Positions 1 to 10,989 of a stretch of DNA of 64,000 nucleotides are shown here, one piece after another; positions within the stretch are counted from its first letter, which is position 1; each line of letters opens with the position of its first letter. The translations under genes and the position numbers were made by a program. This DNA is from Proteles cristata cristata (Eukaryota > Chordata > Mammalia > Carnivora > Hyaenidae), in the NCBI GenBank assembly GCA_017311185.1, contig JAESUZ010003395.1:744001-808000 (forward strand), given 5' to 3'. The notes under the pieces are model-generated. The model was given only the letters and a program-made list of their open reading frames with translations. It was not told the origin of the DNA and searched no databases.

Positions 1-640
1 ATGCCCATCTCCCCCCTCCCCCACACACCCATCAGTCCTCAGTTTGTTCTCATTATTCAAGAGTCTCTCATGGTTTGCCTCTCTCCCTCTCCCCCACCAT
101 TTCCCCCCTTCTTCTCCCCCATGGGACTCCGTTAAGTTCCTCCTAATCCTTCTATACGTGCAAACATATGATATTTGTCCTTCTCTGCCTGACTTATTTC
201 GCTCAGCATAACACCCTCAAGGTCCATCCATGTTGCTACACATGGCCAGATTTCATTCTTTCTCATTGCCATGTAGTATTCCATCATAGAGATAAACCAC
301 ATCTTCTTGATCCATTCGTCTGTTGATGGACACTTAGGCTCTTTCCATGTTTTGGCTATTGTTGAAGGCACTGCTATGAACGTTGGGTACATGTGCTCCT
401 ATTCAACAGCATTCCTGTATCCCTTGGGTAAATTCTTAGCAGTGCTATTGCTGGGACATAGAGGAGTTCTATTGTTAATGTTTTGAGGAACCTCCACACT
501 GTTTTCCAGAGGGGCTGTACCAGTTTACATTCCCACCAACAGTGTAGGAGGGTGCCCATTTCTCCACATCCTTGCCAGCATCTAGAGTTCTCCGATTTGC
601 TCATTTTAGCCACTCTGACTGGCATGAGGTGATATCTCAG
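1..640 (-). mobile_element. L1 retrotransposon, 5'-truncated, 3' end runs off the window
   Basis: On the minus strand this reads as the C-terminal part of L1 ORF2 (about 640 down to 132) followed by the carnivore-type L1 3' UTR (about 131 down to 1). The UTR rule-of-thumb match is the complement of the ctcagtttgttctcatt / gagtctctcatggtttgcc block. The similarity stops abruptly near 640, as expected for 5' truncation during target-primed reverse transcription. The poly-A end and TSD lie outside the window. Divergence is moderate, so this is one of the younger L1 pieces here. Confidence 0.9.
132..640 (-). pseudogene. L1 ORF2 C-terminal fragment, frameshifted
   Basis: Two overlapping minus-strand frames together give the L1 ORF2p C-terminal region. 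The upstream frame contains [20 protein letters not shown] and IYPRDTG. The downstream frame contains FIAVPSTIAKTWKEPKCPS, TDEWIKKMW and WMDLE. The join falls near 374-392, where the first frame ends soon after RSTCTQRS while the second carries the expected continuation, so there is at least one frameshift. The endonuclease and reverse transcriptase domains are absent. This is a dead fragment with no expected activity. Confidence 0.88.
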
Positions 641-3219
641 ACAAAATTTGCCTTTCTTGACAGTAAAACCATTCAAACAATTTTTCTGGAATGTTTGTTC
701 TCAGCGTGCTCCCAAATTGTAATGCCAAAAAACATATTAAGGGTGACATGCAAGTTTTGTACTGTTGTTGACACTGCCTCTTTATATATCATATGATATT
801 GGGAACAGAATGGCTGAACTACACATACATTGTGTTTTAATTTGACCTTCCATGAGCGTTTGGGATAGACATAATAAAAAACACTCTTGCTTTAGAAACA
901 TACATGTATCATATCAAGAAAGGAAAGGGGATACTGACTCAGGTCTTTTTTATACAGTATAAAGGTATTTCTCAAACCAACTTTCTGACACATTTGTCTC
1001 TATCGATTAGATGCCATTAGACTGACATTGTCTGACCTGTCTAAATCCATCAATTGCTAAGCTGTTGATGCCTGATTCCCAGGATATTTTAGTACCTAGC
1101 CCTAAATATGAGTATTATTCATAAGTGTTTTTACTAAAGAGATCAATAATTATGTGCATATTAAATATGCATTATTGCTGCTGTTAACAGTGCCCTTTAG
1201 CTGGCCACAGATTATGCTTTTCTGGTGAGGCTGCCGTAGATGATAAACATTTCATTAGCAACACTTAGAACGTACACGCGAGATACCATATCCCCCAGAG
1301 AGTATATGTGAATTATAAGAAACCTGTTTAGTGTTAGGGTAAGTACATATTCCCCATAGTTTTCATTGTATTTCCATTCTGGGTGCCACAAACCCTACCA
1401 TTAAATATGTTTTGCCCACTTAAAAACTGCTTTGTGGGGATGGCATGTCTTAATTGTTCCCAAGACAATGCCTAATGCAGTGCTGTGATGGGCCTTCAGT
1501 TAAACTAATAGGCAGGCAAGTTGCCGCCTGGCTTCAGCAGATTTTAAAGCACTAATGAAACACACTGTACTAAACAAAAAAAATCTTGTTATCAGAGGAA
1601 GAAAAATAAGATTCCAGAGAACCTTTCTGTGGTTTCGGTTTTACAAATAAAAACAGACATCAAATGCGTTTTACTGACTGACTGAAAAGCTTCTATTGTC
1701 TTGTATACATAATATATTTCAGGCCTATGAACAGAGAAAGATTGGTGCCAAATTTTCCAAAGCAACTAATTTGTGCATAAAAATTATGCAGAGGAAGACA
1801 AAATCAGCTAGTTGCCCTTACAAATCAGGCAGTTGTGCCTGTAAAACAGGTAATGGCATATTTTGCACCAGCAATTACCTTTCTTGCACCTGTGAGTGCC
1901 TGTTTTGCATATGTAAGTAGGTCCCCGTTTATTGCATTTAAAGCTGCCACCTCAGCTTCTTTAGGTAAACTTTATGTTTTTACTAAATGTCACTATGAAA
2001 CAAAAAGAGGGGGGCATTTCTATAGTGGGTTTATGTGTATATGTGCACGTGTGTGCCTGTGTGTATGCTTTTTAAATAACTGTAAAATTGATGCTAACTT
2101 CATTTGATTTTAACTACTGTACCTTGCATGGCTGTGTTCAATGATATAAAATATTTCATTTTGGTTTTATGACATAAATGTCTAAATGTCCTGCTGCTGA
2201 GATGTATCAATCAAATCAAAGGTTCAAATTTAATATTATCCAGGTGCCAGGATGAGAGGGAAAACGATACTTCAGTTCACAGTCAACCGATACCGAATGT
2301 CTTCACAGTCAATAACGGTCTCCTGCATGTACCTCTTGTAAAGCCATTACTTCAGGGTTCATAAAGTGAGATGCAGCCTTTCTGACAATTCTGCAGGGTT
2401 TCCCCCCTTACCTATATATATAAAAAACTGTTACTTGCATGAAGAAGGGAAAATATCAAATTCACTTTTCATAGGATCATTTTAGATGGGCATGATAAGC
2501 AATTAAAATCCACAGGGTTTCAAGGACAGTTCACAGCTTTTTGATAAACTGAAGCAAACCCCGAATCCATTTTTATAATCCCCCTGCATATAGTAGCTAG
2601 TCATTCTGAAGCTATCAAACTGAATGCCTGAGTACTTCTTACTGGCCTATTATTTATCATTAAATATCCAAGAGGGTGCACAAGACATGATCAGCTCAGC
2701 AGCCCACAACACTAGACACAGGTCCAGGAAGCAAAATTTCAAGCAAGAGTGTCCAATTGGATTTCATTACTTTCCAGCTTTATGGCAAATAGCATACTAT
2801 ATTTGTCGATCTTCATCTAGCCAATTGTATGGGGAGAGTTTATGATAATGAGGATAGATTTCAGACCTACAAGTGAGGGGATCTGTTTCAAAAGCAGGGA
2901 AGGGAAAGTCTTGCTTCTCTCTTGAGGCTCTCTAGAAGTTGTGACATGATTGCCTAATGACCACAGAACTTTTGGCCCTTTTATAAGACAAGTGTTGCCA
3001 CAGCTACATTGTAATATGTAGGTTACTATCGGGATTTAGAAGCTGGCTACCAGAAAGGGTAAGCCGGAGACGACCAGACAACAAAAGGAAAGTAAGGAAA
3101 GGAGGGTTCTTTTCTCTCTCCAGACTGTCTTTTGGCCAAGAGAAAAGAGTTCGAAATAGTTTACCCTAGAAATTAAAGAAATAATAATTTTCTGCATGTA
3201 CAAAGTCATTCTTCTAAAC
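641..3219. other. Repeat-free, non-coding interval
   Basis: I recognise no interspersed repeat and no coding frame over about 2.6 kb, the longest interval in the first 10 kb with no recognisable repeat. The stretch 1000-2620 has many TAAT/ATTA motifs and balanced composition with little low-complexity sequence. A short purine-pyrimidine run of tgtgtatatgtgcacgtgtgtg type lies near 2034-2068. This could be slowly evolving non-coding DNA, but conservation cannot be judged from one sequence. Confidence 0.4.
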
Positions 3220-3437
3220 TAGGGGTTGTCAATTTCTTTTTGTAAAGAGACAGATACTTAACATTGTAGGCTGTGACCATGTGGTGTCATTGTAACAAGT
3301 CAGCTCTGCCATTGTAGCAAAAAGCAGCCACAGACAATACAGAATGTAAAGGGGTGTGTGTGGCTATGTTCGATAAAATCTTATTTATGAAAACAGGCAG
3401 TGGGCCAGATTTAGTTTGTAGGTTGTAGTTTGCCTAC
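3220..3437 (+). mobile_element. Non-autonomous hAT-type DNA transposon (MER-class MITE)
   Basis: The element starts aggggttgtcaatttctttt and ends near gtagtttgcctac, which are degraded complementary termini of a mammal-wide hAT-Charlie-like MITE. Internal blocks that fit are cagctctgccattgtagc, aaagcagccacagacaatac and aaaatcttatttatgaaaac. It has no transposase and is an ancient fossil. I am sure of the element class more than of the exact family name. A second copy is at 44472-44850. Confidence 0.75.
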
Positions 3438-3685
3438 AATAAAAACAAACAAAAAATCTTATGGGTTTAAACAAAACCAGTGTCTATAAAGACAATAGGA
3501 ATATTCGCCAATATCAATATTCACATCTTCCTTCTTAAGAGATACTCATCCTGTGGAGGTGTTTATAGCTACAGTCAGGGGTGGGGTCCCTAATTCCAAA
3601 CTCTAGGTTTCCTTTCTGTTTTTTTTTTTCCTTTTCAACGTTATATCCTTTATTCCAATTGTTAACACCAGATGAACAGTGGTTA

Positions 3686-3688
<3 letters not shown>

Positions 3689-3734
<46 letters not shown>
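3689..3734. repeat. (GT)n microsatellite, 23 units
   Basis: Uninterrupted GT dinucleotides over 46 bp. It is followed by a non-repeat G-rich flank (tgagggggaaaagggg). The length and purity suggest a variable locus. Confidence 0.98.
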
Positions 3735-3737
<3 letters not shown>

Positions 3738-3828
3738 AGGGGGAAAAGGGGTAGTCATATAATAGGCACAACACTTTAGCTACTTGTACATAAAGAATAC
3801 AAAACAACAACACTGAAGTTCTTAGAAA

Positions 3829-4026
3829 AAAATCTTTAATTTGAGAGAAAGAGAGAGAGACTGAGACACAAGTCAGGGAGGGGCAGAAGGAAAGAGAGGG
3901 AGAATCCCAAGCAGACTCCACACCCAGTGCAGAGCCTGATGTGGGGCTCAATCCCTTGACCCTCAGTCATGACCTGAGCTGAAACCAAGAGTCAGGAACT
4001 CAGCTGACTGAGGCACCCAGGCACCC
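3829..4026 (-). mobile_element. Carnivore tRNA-Lys SINE
   Basis: The minus-strand head is at the right (complement of tgaggcacccaggcaccc). The B-box region reads as the complement of tcatgacctgagctgaaacc, the CT-rich part appears as gagagaaagagagagagactgag, and the A-rich tail is at the left. It is flanked by a 10-bp TSD, ttcttagaaa, at 3819-3828 and 4027-4036. It is moderately diverged. Confidence 0.92.
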
Positions 4027-4190
4027 TTCTTAGAAATATTGTAGAAAAGTATTTGAAAAGAAGAAAAACATTAATTCTTAATCCGTGTGTTATTTAAACA
4101 GGTAAAATAGCAAAAACGTCACCTCTTCCTTGTTCCTTCTCTTCAAATATGAAGAAGGAGGAGGAAGAAGAAGAAAAGAGTAGGAGAGAT

Positions 4191-4340
4191 AACAGCACCT
4201 AACATGTACCAGGCACTGTGCTACGTGTTTTTGTGAACTTATTTAAAAAGCCAGTTTACATACAAGGAAACTGAAGCTCATCAAGGGTTCAGTAACTTGT
4301 TCAGGGCTACCCAACTAGTAAATGACAGAGCGGGAATGCT
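4191..4340 (+). mobile_element. MIR SINE
   Basis: It shows the MIR core order: accaggcactgtgctacgtg, then caaggaaactgaagctcatc, then agtaacttgttcagggctac, then actagtaaatgacagagc. This is an ancient mammal-wide element with indels. A GAA/GGA-rich run lies just before it, at 4150-4180. Confidence 0.85.
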
Positions 4341-4705
4341 CTGGAAATGCTAGATCAGTATTTATATGGAAAAGTATTTGTGAATTCACCAATTCATATA
4401 TCAAACTCAAAAACCAGAAAGTATCAAATAAAGCAATACAAGACCCACAATTTCTAATTTGAAATAGATCTCATGTTAAGTGGACTATAATTTCTCTTGG
4501 ATACTCTTTATATCCTAAATTATAATCATATCCAGAAAAATACACATGCACTTCCTCAGATTTCCTGCTGCAAGACTTCGTGTGGATAGATAGCTCCACT
4601 GGATGGCCCTTTTCTGACTCCCCCGACAGTGACCTTTTACCTAGACTGGAGCCTATGAACTGTTACCATATATCCCAGCGTAAGGTCTGATATATAACTG
4701 CCGCT

Positions 4706-4710
<5 letters not shown>

Positions 4711-4754
<44 letters not shown>
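4711..4754. repeat. (GT)n microsatellite, 22 units
   Basis: Uninterrupted GT dinucleotides over 44 bp, 976 bp downstream of the first GT array and of nearly the same length. Confidence 0.98.
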
Positions 4755-4757
<3 letters not shown>

Positions 4758-5497
4758 CTACCATAACCCAACTCTACCTTTCCAATTAATTCTGTTTACC
4801 ATACCTGTAAAGTATGCTCAGTATGGTATTTTAGATTCTGCTAATGCTATTCACCCTACTTGAAATACCCTTTCTCCATCCCAGTCATCTTCGTGGATTC
4901 AAATTAAGGAATAGAAATAATAAATGGTTCTTTAGGCTTCTGCTGAAAAGTGGCACCATCATTTCTACTTATATTTCATTGTTGAAAACTAGCCATATCG
5001 ACAGGGATACTGCGTACACACTGCTCTGGAAGGAAAAGCTGTAAGCCCCATAGCAATAGGCAGGAAGGCCTAATATTTGCATATAGAAGGAGAGAATGAA
5101 TATTTGAGAATGATAAAATCAAGACCTAATAGAGCAAAGAAATCATGGCTAGGAAATGTACCAGGGCGACATGGAAAATCTGGTGAGTCTTATTGTCCCT
5201 GCCACAATCCACCCTTGTAACTCAAACCCATGTTATTCCTTCTTCCTACACACAGAATACACTCAATGCCTCCCCAGGGGAGACATTCTGAAGTCCCATG
5301 ACGACATGCGTCCAACTCAAGGGCCAGGAGTGACAGGATTCTCCATCTGGTCCAGATGTGGTTTCTCTTGCTCTGGAGACCCACACTGAAAGGAAAAAGC
5401 CAAAAACTTATCATCTAAGCCCTTTCCCCACCACCCTACTACCACACATAAGACCAGGAACAGGAACAAGATAGGCGATTTAAAAATGGTAGTACGA
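4755..5497. other. Unassigned non-coding interval
   Basis: No repeat family or credible coding frame is recognised. The short open frames here lack known domains or gene-like context. Confidence 0.5.
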
Positions 5498-6085
5498 TGC
5501 ATTACTTTGCTAGGGCTGCCATAACAAAATACCACAGACTGGGTGGCTTCAACAACAGAAATTAATTTTTCTCACGGTTCTGGAAACTACAATCCAAAAT
5601 CAAAGTGTTAAGAGTTTGGCTTTTTCTTCTGACCTTGGCTTGCAGATAGACACCTTCTTGCTCTGTCTTCATGTGGCCTTGACACTGTGCGCATATATCC
5701 GTGGTATCTGTGTGTTCAATTCTCCTCTTCTTAAAAATACAGCAGTCGGATTGAATGAGAGCCTACTTTAACTGCCTCTTTTTAAAGTAATCTCCTCTTC
5801 AGGGGCGCCTGGGTGGCTCAGTCAGTTGAGCAGCTGACTTTGGCTCAGGTCACGATCTCATGGTTTCTGGGTTCAAGCCCGGGTCAGGCTCTGTGCTTCG
5901 GATTCTGTGTCTCCCTCTCTCTGCCCTTCCCTCATTGGTGCTCTGTTTCTCAAAAATAAACGTTAAAAATTTTTTTAAGTAATCACCTCTTTAAAGGTTC
6001 TACCTTTGAATACGGTCTCATTTTATATACTGGAACTTAACGTTTCAAGTGTGACCTGATGGGAGACAGGATTCAGCCCATAACA
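5498..6085 (-). mobile_element. MaLR-type solo LTR, split by a SINE
   Basis: On the plus strand it begins tgcattactttgctagggct and then gccataacaaaataccacag, actgggtggcttcaacaaca. It ends gattcagcccataaca. This is the reverse complement of an ERVL-MaLR LTR (MLT1/MST-like), with TG and CA ends. A SINE interrupts it at 5800-5976. No internal retroviral sequence is present, so it is a solo LTR. The subfamily is uncertain. Confidence 0.72.
5800..5976 (+). mobile_element. Carnivore tRNA-Lys SINE with internal deletion, nested in an LTR
   Basis: Head aggggcgcctgggtggctca; tail ctcaaaaataaacgtt. It is flanked by a 15-bp TSD, aagtaatctcctctt, at 5785-5799 and a one-mismatch copy at 5977-5991. Compared with the other copies, about 25 nt after ggctctgtgct are missing (the gacagctcagagcctgg block). 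It sits inside the MaLR LTR. Confidence 0.95.
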
Positions 6086-6548
6086 AACGGGAAGCACACA
6101 GCACTTCTAAACTATAAACCTTTCACTCTGGGGTGAGGAGGTTCCTTGATAAGAACCTGATTATACGGTGGAAGAAAATTCTTTGTCCATTGTTCTCTAT
6201 GGCCCCCGAGGCCATCAGCAAAATATCTTTCCTTTTCCATTGTCCTCCTTGATACATCTTTAATAGCCACAAGAGAAGAGGCCCTCCTTGGTAGCGTACA
6301 GTTTTGTAGCCCACCTCTTTCTTTGGGAAGATGTGGGATGAAAGTTGGTTTGAAATTTCAAATAGTCAAAGGTGGTCAAGATTTTATTGCCAATACATCT
6401 TCCTTAAAAACATAGTAGGCTTATAATCTTTTTGTTCCAATAACATGTGCATCCAAAGTTATTTTCAAGATATTATTCTCAGATCTACTTTATTTCCTAA
6501 CTTTGTAATTCCTGTAACTATTGTTCTCTCTTTCTCCCACTGCCCACA

Positions 6549-6576
6549 TCTCTCTCTCTCTCTCTCTCTCTCTCTT
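6549..6576. repeat. (TC)n microsatellite
   Basis: CT dinucleotides over about 28 bp, ending exactly where the next LTR begins. The 460 bp before it (6086-6548) contain no recognised feature. Confidence 0.95.
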
Positions 6577-7098
6577 TGTGATAGGCAGGATTCTAAATGG
6601 CCCCCAAAATTGCCACCTGTGGAGTATATGTCCTGGATATGTACTCTCCTTGATTGTAGTGAGGCATCTAAATATGATGGATGTAATTTCTGAAATTAAG
6701 TTATATGATATGATAAAGCTAGAAGAATTTTTATAGATGCAATTATGGTTCCTAATCTTCAGGCTTTGAGTTTGTCAAAAGGGACATTATCCTCGGTGGG
6801 CCTGACCTAATCAGTTGAACGTTTAAAAGAGGATCTACAGGTCAGACACATGAAGCAGCAGAAGCTGTCTGTCTTCCGCTGGCCCTGAACAAGCAAACTG
6901 CTATGAGTTCTACAGAGGCAAGGAAATGAATTTTACCAACACTATGTGAACTAGAAGAGAACCCCAACATCAGATGGGAACACAACCCCAGCTGACACCT
7001 TGATTGCATCTTTGTAAGAAAAACAATCCAATTAACTCATGCCCAGACCCCTGACTCATGAGAACTATGAGACAACTAACTGGATATTGTTGTTTTCT
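6577..7098 (+). mobile_element. MLT1-type (ERVL-MaLR) solo LTR
   Basis: It starts tgtgataggcaggattctaa then atggcccccaaaa. It contains gtgggcctgacctaatcagt, tgaagcagcagaagctgtct, accccagctgacaccttgat and atgagaactatgagacaact, in the MLT1 order. The 3' end is worn or truncated. Orientation is opposite to the LTR at 5498-6085, so the two are separate insertions rather than ends of one provirus. Confidence 0.8.
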
Positions 7099-7152
7099 TA
7101 ACAGCTTTATTGAGAAATAATTTATATACCATGAAGCTATGAATGTAGTTCT

Positions 7153-7392
7153 CTTTTTTTTAATTTTTAAAATATTTATTTATTCTTGAGAGAGAGACAT
7201 AGCAAGAGCAGGAGAGGGGCAGAGAGGGAGACGCAGAGTCCAAAGTAGACTCCAGGCTCTGAACTTGTCAGCACAGAGCCCCACAGGGGATTTGAACTCA
7301 TGAACTGTGGGGTTTAAACTCATGAACTATGGGATCATGACCTGAGCTAAAGTCAGACACTCCCTTGACTGACTGAACCACCCAGGCTCCCC
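7153..7392 (-). mobile_element. Carnivore tRNA-Lys SINE
   Basis: It is flanked by a perfect 18-bp TSD, agctatgaatgtagttct, at 7135-7152 and 7393-7410. The T-rich tail is at the left and the head (complement of gcctgggtgg) at the right. An internal duplication of the tttgaactcatgaactgtgg / tttaaactcatgaactatgg block near 7289-7333 lengthens the B-box region. The flanking attgagaaataatttatata suggests an L1M 3' fragment as target. Confidence 0.95.
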
Positions 7393-7410
7393 AGCTATGA
7401 ATGTAGTTCT

Positions 7411-7950
7411 AACCCAGTATGTTTGTATAATTTGTTACATAGTAATGAATACATTTTCTTTCAAGAAAATGACAGCTCTTTTAAGGCTTTTGTAACTAAA
7501 TGGGAAGGCTCAAAGTTATTTTGAGTTTTGGCCCTAGTCATTTTCCTGAGCTGGTAACTTTTATTAGATGTTTGACCCTCAAAGTGTTTATTAATACTAT
7601 TTCTTACTGATTACGTTCTAGAAGCAGTAAGCTTTTCCAGCCCTACAAAGGCCACATTTTGAACCATCTCTTTCCTTTCATTCCTGCTACAAACCAGGCA
7701 ACGCTTTCCTGAGCTAATCTCATTATTATAATACCTCATCACATGGAGTCAACAGATACTAAAATATACTACCAAAGTTTTATTTTCCAATATATTTACA
7801 TGGTCTGCTTCCCAAATTATTGCCAGCAGTTTCTGAAATGATTTGTAGAACAAGGATCACCTTTTTTCCCTACCCTCCAATATCTGTTTCCTTATTGTCT
7901 TCTCTCAAGTACTATACTTGAGAGGTAGTTAACATATTCTGGATTTTGGT
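7411..7950. other. Unassigned non-coding interval
   Basis: AT-rich sequence with no recognised repeat or coding frame. Confidence 0.5.
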
Positions 7951-8290
7951 GAAGGCAGCCCCCTTCTGCTACCAATTTCTGAATTGGTTATGATGGGCTA
8001 GACTAAACCCAAAAATCTCAGAGGCTTAACAAAAAGTTTGGTGTGGTTTTTGCCCAGTTAAAATCCAGTAGGGTTGAGCAACCATCTTCCGTCTTGAAGC
8101 TCCACCATTTAGAATTCACGGATGTTAGGATCGCATAGCAGAGGCAGAGAGAAATGGGGGCAGGACATGGGCTCTTAACTGCCTCGACCTGAAAGCGACA
8201 CATTTCACTTCTACTCACAATCCATCAGATAGACCTAGTCACAGGGCTCCATTCTAAATTAAAGAAAACAGGGAAGTAAGAGAGCAATCA
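7951..8290. repeat. Probable ancient mammal-wide interspersed repeat, family unassigned
   Basis: Blocks such as gaattggttatgatgggct, atctcagaggcttaac, gctccaccatttagaa, gggctcttaactgcctcg and gcgacacatttcacttctac occur in an order I recognise from a common mammalian interspersed repeat, but I cannot name the family. A non-repeat origin remains possible. Confidence 0.5.
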
Positions 8291-9361
8291 GGGTATTTGG
8301 TGATCCTAGTCTCTGCCATAAGAGGGTTTAAATAAACATGCTATGTACACTTTTCTAGTTAATCAGTCTCATTGTTGATTCCATATAAGGATTAGGGAGG
8401 GAAAGCAGGTATTTTAGAAAAAAGAATCAGGAAGCAAGCAGAGCAGAACCAGGGTATAAGCATTAAAAAAAGGAGGGAATCCTAAAGGAAGAGGGGAAAA
8501 GGCGAAAAAAACAGAGGATCAGCTTATTCCATGTTTTGTTAAAGCCCTTCTGAGGCAAATGTGTTTCTTTCAGGAATTGAACATCTTCCTGTCTCCAAAG
8601 AATCCCTGTAGTTACCTGCTTTCCTTCTACATACTGAAGAATTATTGAAAAATTCAAAGCATGCTTCACTTAAGCACAGTGGTGCAAGGTTAATTTGATG
8701 TACCAGTATAAAGTTTTATAGATTCACCTAAGTGCACCTGCTATACTTGTGAAAGATGAGATTGCATGTCACAGTTGTACAATAGCATTTATAAGATAAT
8801 ATAAATAACTGCTACAGAGATTTTTTTATACAAGCATAGTTATGATAAGTACCAACATTGAACTCTCAGCAAATCACAAAGCTTTATATTGGACATTTCT
8901 CTTTGGATAATACCAACTGGAGCTCTCTTTGAGAGAGTGGTTCACTTTAGTAAACTCCTAGGCTCAGTTTAAATCAAAACAATGGCAAAAGCCTGGAGGA
9001 ACAAATGAGAAAAAATTAATTAAATATCCTAAATATTATTATTATCTGTAAACAGTGAAATATACATATTTGAATATTCATAAATTACAGCTTCTTTGGT
9101 TTTCCATTTGGCATTGTACAAGCATAGATGCTATAACTACACAGACTATAAGCATTTTATTAAATTGAATGAGAGCACGCTTCAGTAGAAAAGATCATTA
9201 GACTGGAATTCAAGATCACAGGGTTTTAACTGCAGAACTATCAATCTCGTTGTATAAATTCTATCAGGTCACTTCACTTTCTCTGGTCCTAATTTTTCTT
9301 ACCTTTAAAATTAAAATAGCAGTGCCTTTCCAGCTTTCCAGGAAGGGTCTAGGGGTGTCTT
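8291..9361. other. Unassigned non-coding interval
   Basis: No recognised repeat, RNA gene or supportable coding frame over about 1.1 kb. Confidence 0.5.
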
Positions 9362-9956
9362 TGTGGTAGGCTGAATATTGTTCTCCCAAACATGCCCATG
9401 TCCTAATTCATGGAAACTATGAGCATGTCACTTTACATAACAAAAGGACGTTACATATGTAGTTAAGGTTAGGAACCATAATGTAAGGTGAGTAGCCTGT
9501 ATGTGGCCCAAATCTGTCACATGAGCCCTCAAAGGCTCTTTTAGCTAGAGCAGCAGACACAAGTGAGATGTCAGAGAAAAAGAAGCCAGCAGGATTCCAA
9601 CTCCGAGAAGAGTTTGGCCTACCTTGTCTGGAGAAAGGTCAGAGGCTCATGGAGAAGCATGGGAAAGAATGCAGAGCAGCTTGTAGAAGCAAAACAAGCC
9701 CTTGCCTGACATTTGACTAGGGAAGAAGGACATCAGTTCTACATATGAAGAGAGGGTTATTCCAGCACGGACTTGAATGAGTCTGAAAGCCGATTCTTCT
9801 CAAAACTCCTGATAAAAGCCCAGCTGCCCAATACCTTGGTTTCAGTCTTCCGAAGCTCAGAGCTTCTGACCTACAGAATTGTGAAATTATCAGTACTGGT
9901 TGCTGTAAGTCACCATATTTGTGGCTATTATGATAGCGATAGAAAACCCACACAAT
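9362..9956 (+). mobile_element. MLT1-type (ERVL-MaLR) solo LTR
   Basis: It starts tgtggtaggctgaatattgt and continues with catgcccatgtcctaattca, ggaaactatgagcatgtcac and aaaaggacgttacatatgta. It ends with ctgacctacagaattgtgaa and agtcaccatatttgtgg, then gatagaaaaccca. This is the full MLT1 LTR order. There is no internal retroviral region. An open frame overlapping its 3' part is incidental. Confidence 0.85.
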
Positions 9957-10989
9957 ATCCAACAGCAATCACTGCACACAGGAATGCTTTTGAAATCTCA
10001 TGTACTATCGAAAACGAACCATGGGAATGTTACATAAAACGTAATATAAAACAGTGTGACTTAACCCCACAACAATCTCTCAAATTCCCACTGATTAAAA
10101 AAATGTATTTATTGTACACCATAACTTAGAGTTTCAAAAATTCTGTACCGTAGAGTAACCCAGGCACCATATTGTACCAGATACGACGACAAATCCTAGT
10201 TTGAGAAATAAATAATCAGATGGCCTTCGAAGTCTCTCACGGTGCTATTATTTTAATGTGATTGTATGAAATTAATACTAAAATATGTATAAGTTGAAGG
10301 ACATGTATAAACACAATATGGTTTATTTACAACAGAGAGCAGGACACAGCTCACTATAATTTCAGGATAAGTGGCCAAATCACGAAGGAATTTACATTTA
10401 TGGCCCACTTGCAAGCAATGTTTAGCTCTGCCAAGAATCTTAGCTACGTGGAAGCTGTATTTCTCCAGATTATCCGATCTGAATTATACCCAAACCCATC
10501 CAAGTCGAACTGGGAATATTATTTAATACAAGATAGAATGGCAATAATGTAACCAAGGTACACATTATGCTCCTAGACTACAAATTATAGCAGATTTTGT
10601 TTTAATGTATTATTGAATAGAAACCCAGGAATATGTAGGCTTAGTGGCACCAAAATTATTCTGTGTTGGTTGCATCCATAGCTATAACCGTCCATCTGTG
10701 GTATGGGAGAAAGGTTAGTAAAAAGCGGAAAAAAGGCAGATAAAGTAGAGCAGGTATAAATAACGATTTGATGTGGAAATACAAGTTATCATAATAAATG
10801 ATTTGGAGTAGTTCTTAATAATGTTAGATCAATTTAAGAGGGATAAATATACAGGTAAATAAGGTTTGATATTAACAAAGAAGTATCGCTTTACAAGCGT
10901 GTATGAGAGGTAGGACATTATGCATGTATCTTTATTAGCAGGAGAGGTGTTATTTATTCATATCAGAACTCCAACACATACATGTCTTT
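9957..10989. other. Unassigned AT-rich interval
   Basis: No repeat family, RNA gene or credible coding frame is recognised. Confidence 0.5.

Noticed and set aside
3535..3951. 138-codon minus-strand open frame, the longest in the window
   Set aside because: It runs through an antisense carnivore SINE and the (GT)n array (hence its His-Thr run), with no gene structure.
5498..9956. A possible provirus bounded by the LTRs
   Set aside because: The LTRs differ in orientation and subfamily look, and no gag/pol/env-like sequence lies between them.
9773..10129. 118-codon plus-strand open frame
   Set aside because: It overlaps the 3' part of an MLT1 LTR and shows no recognised domain.
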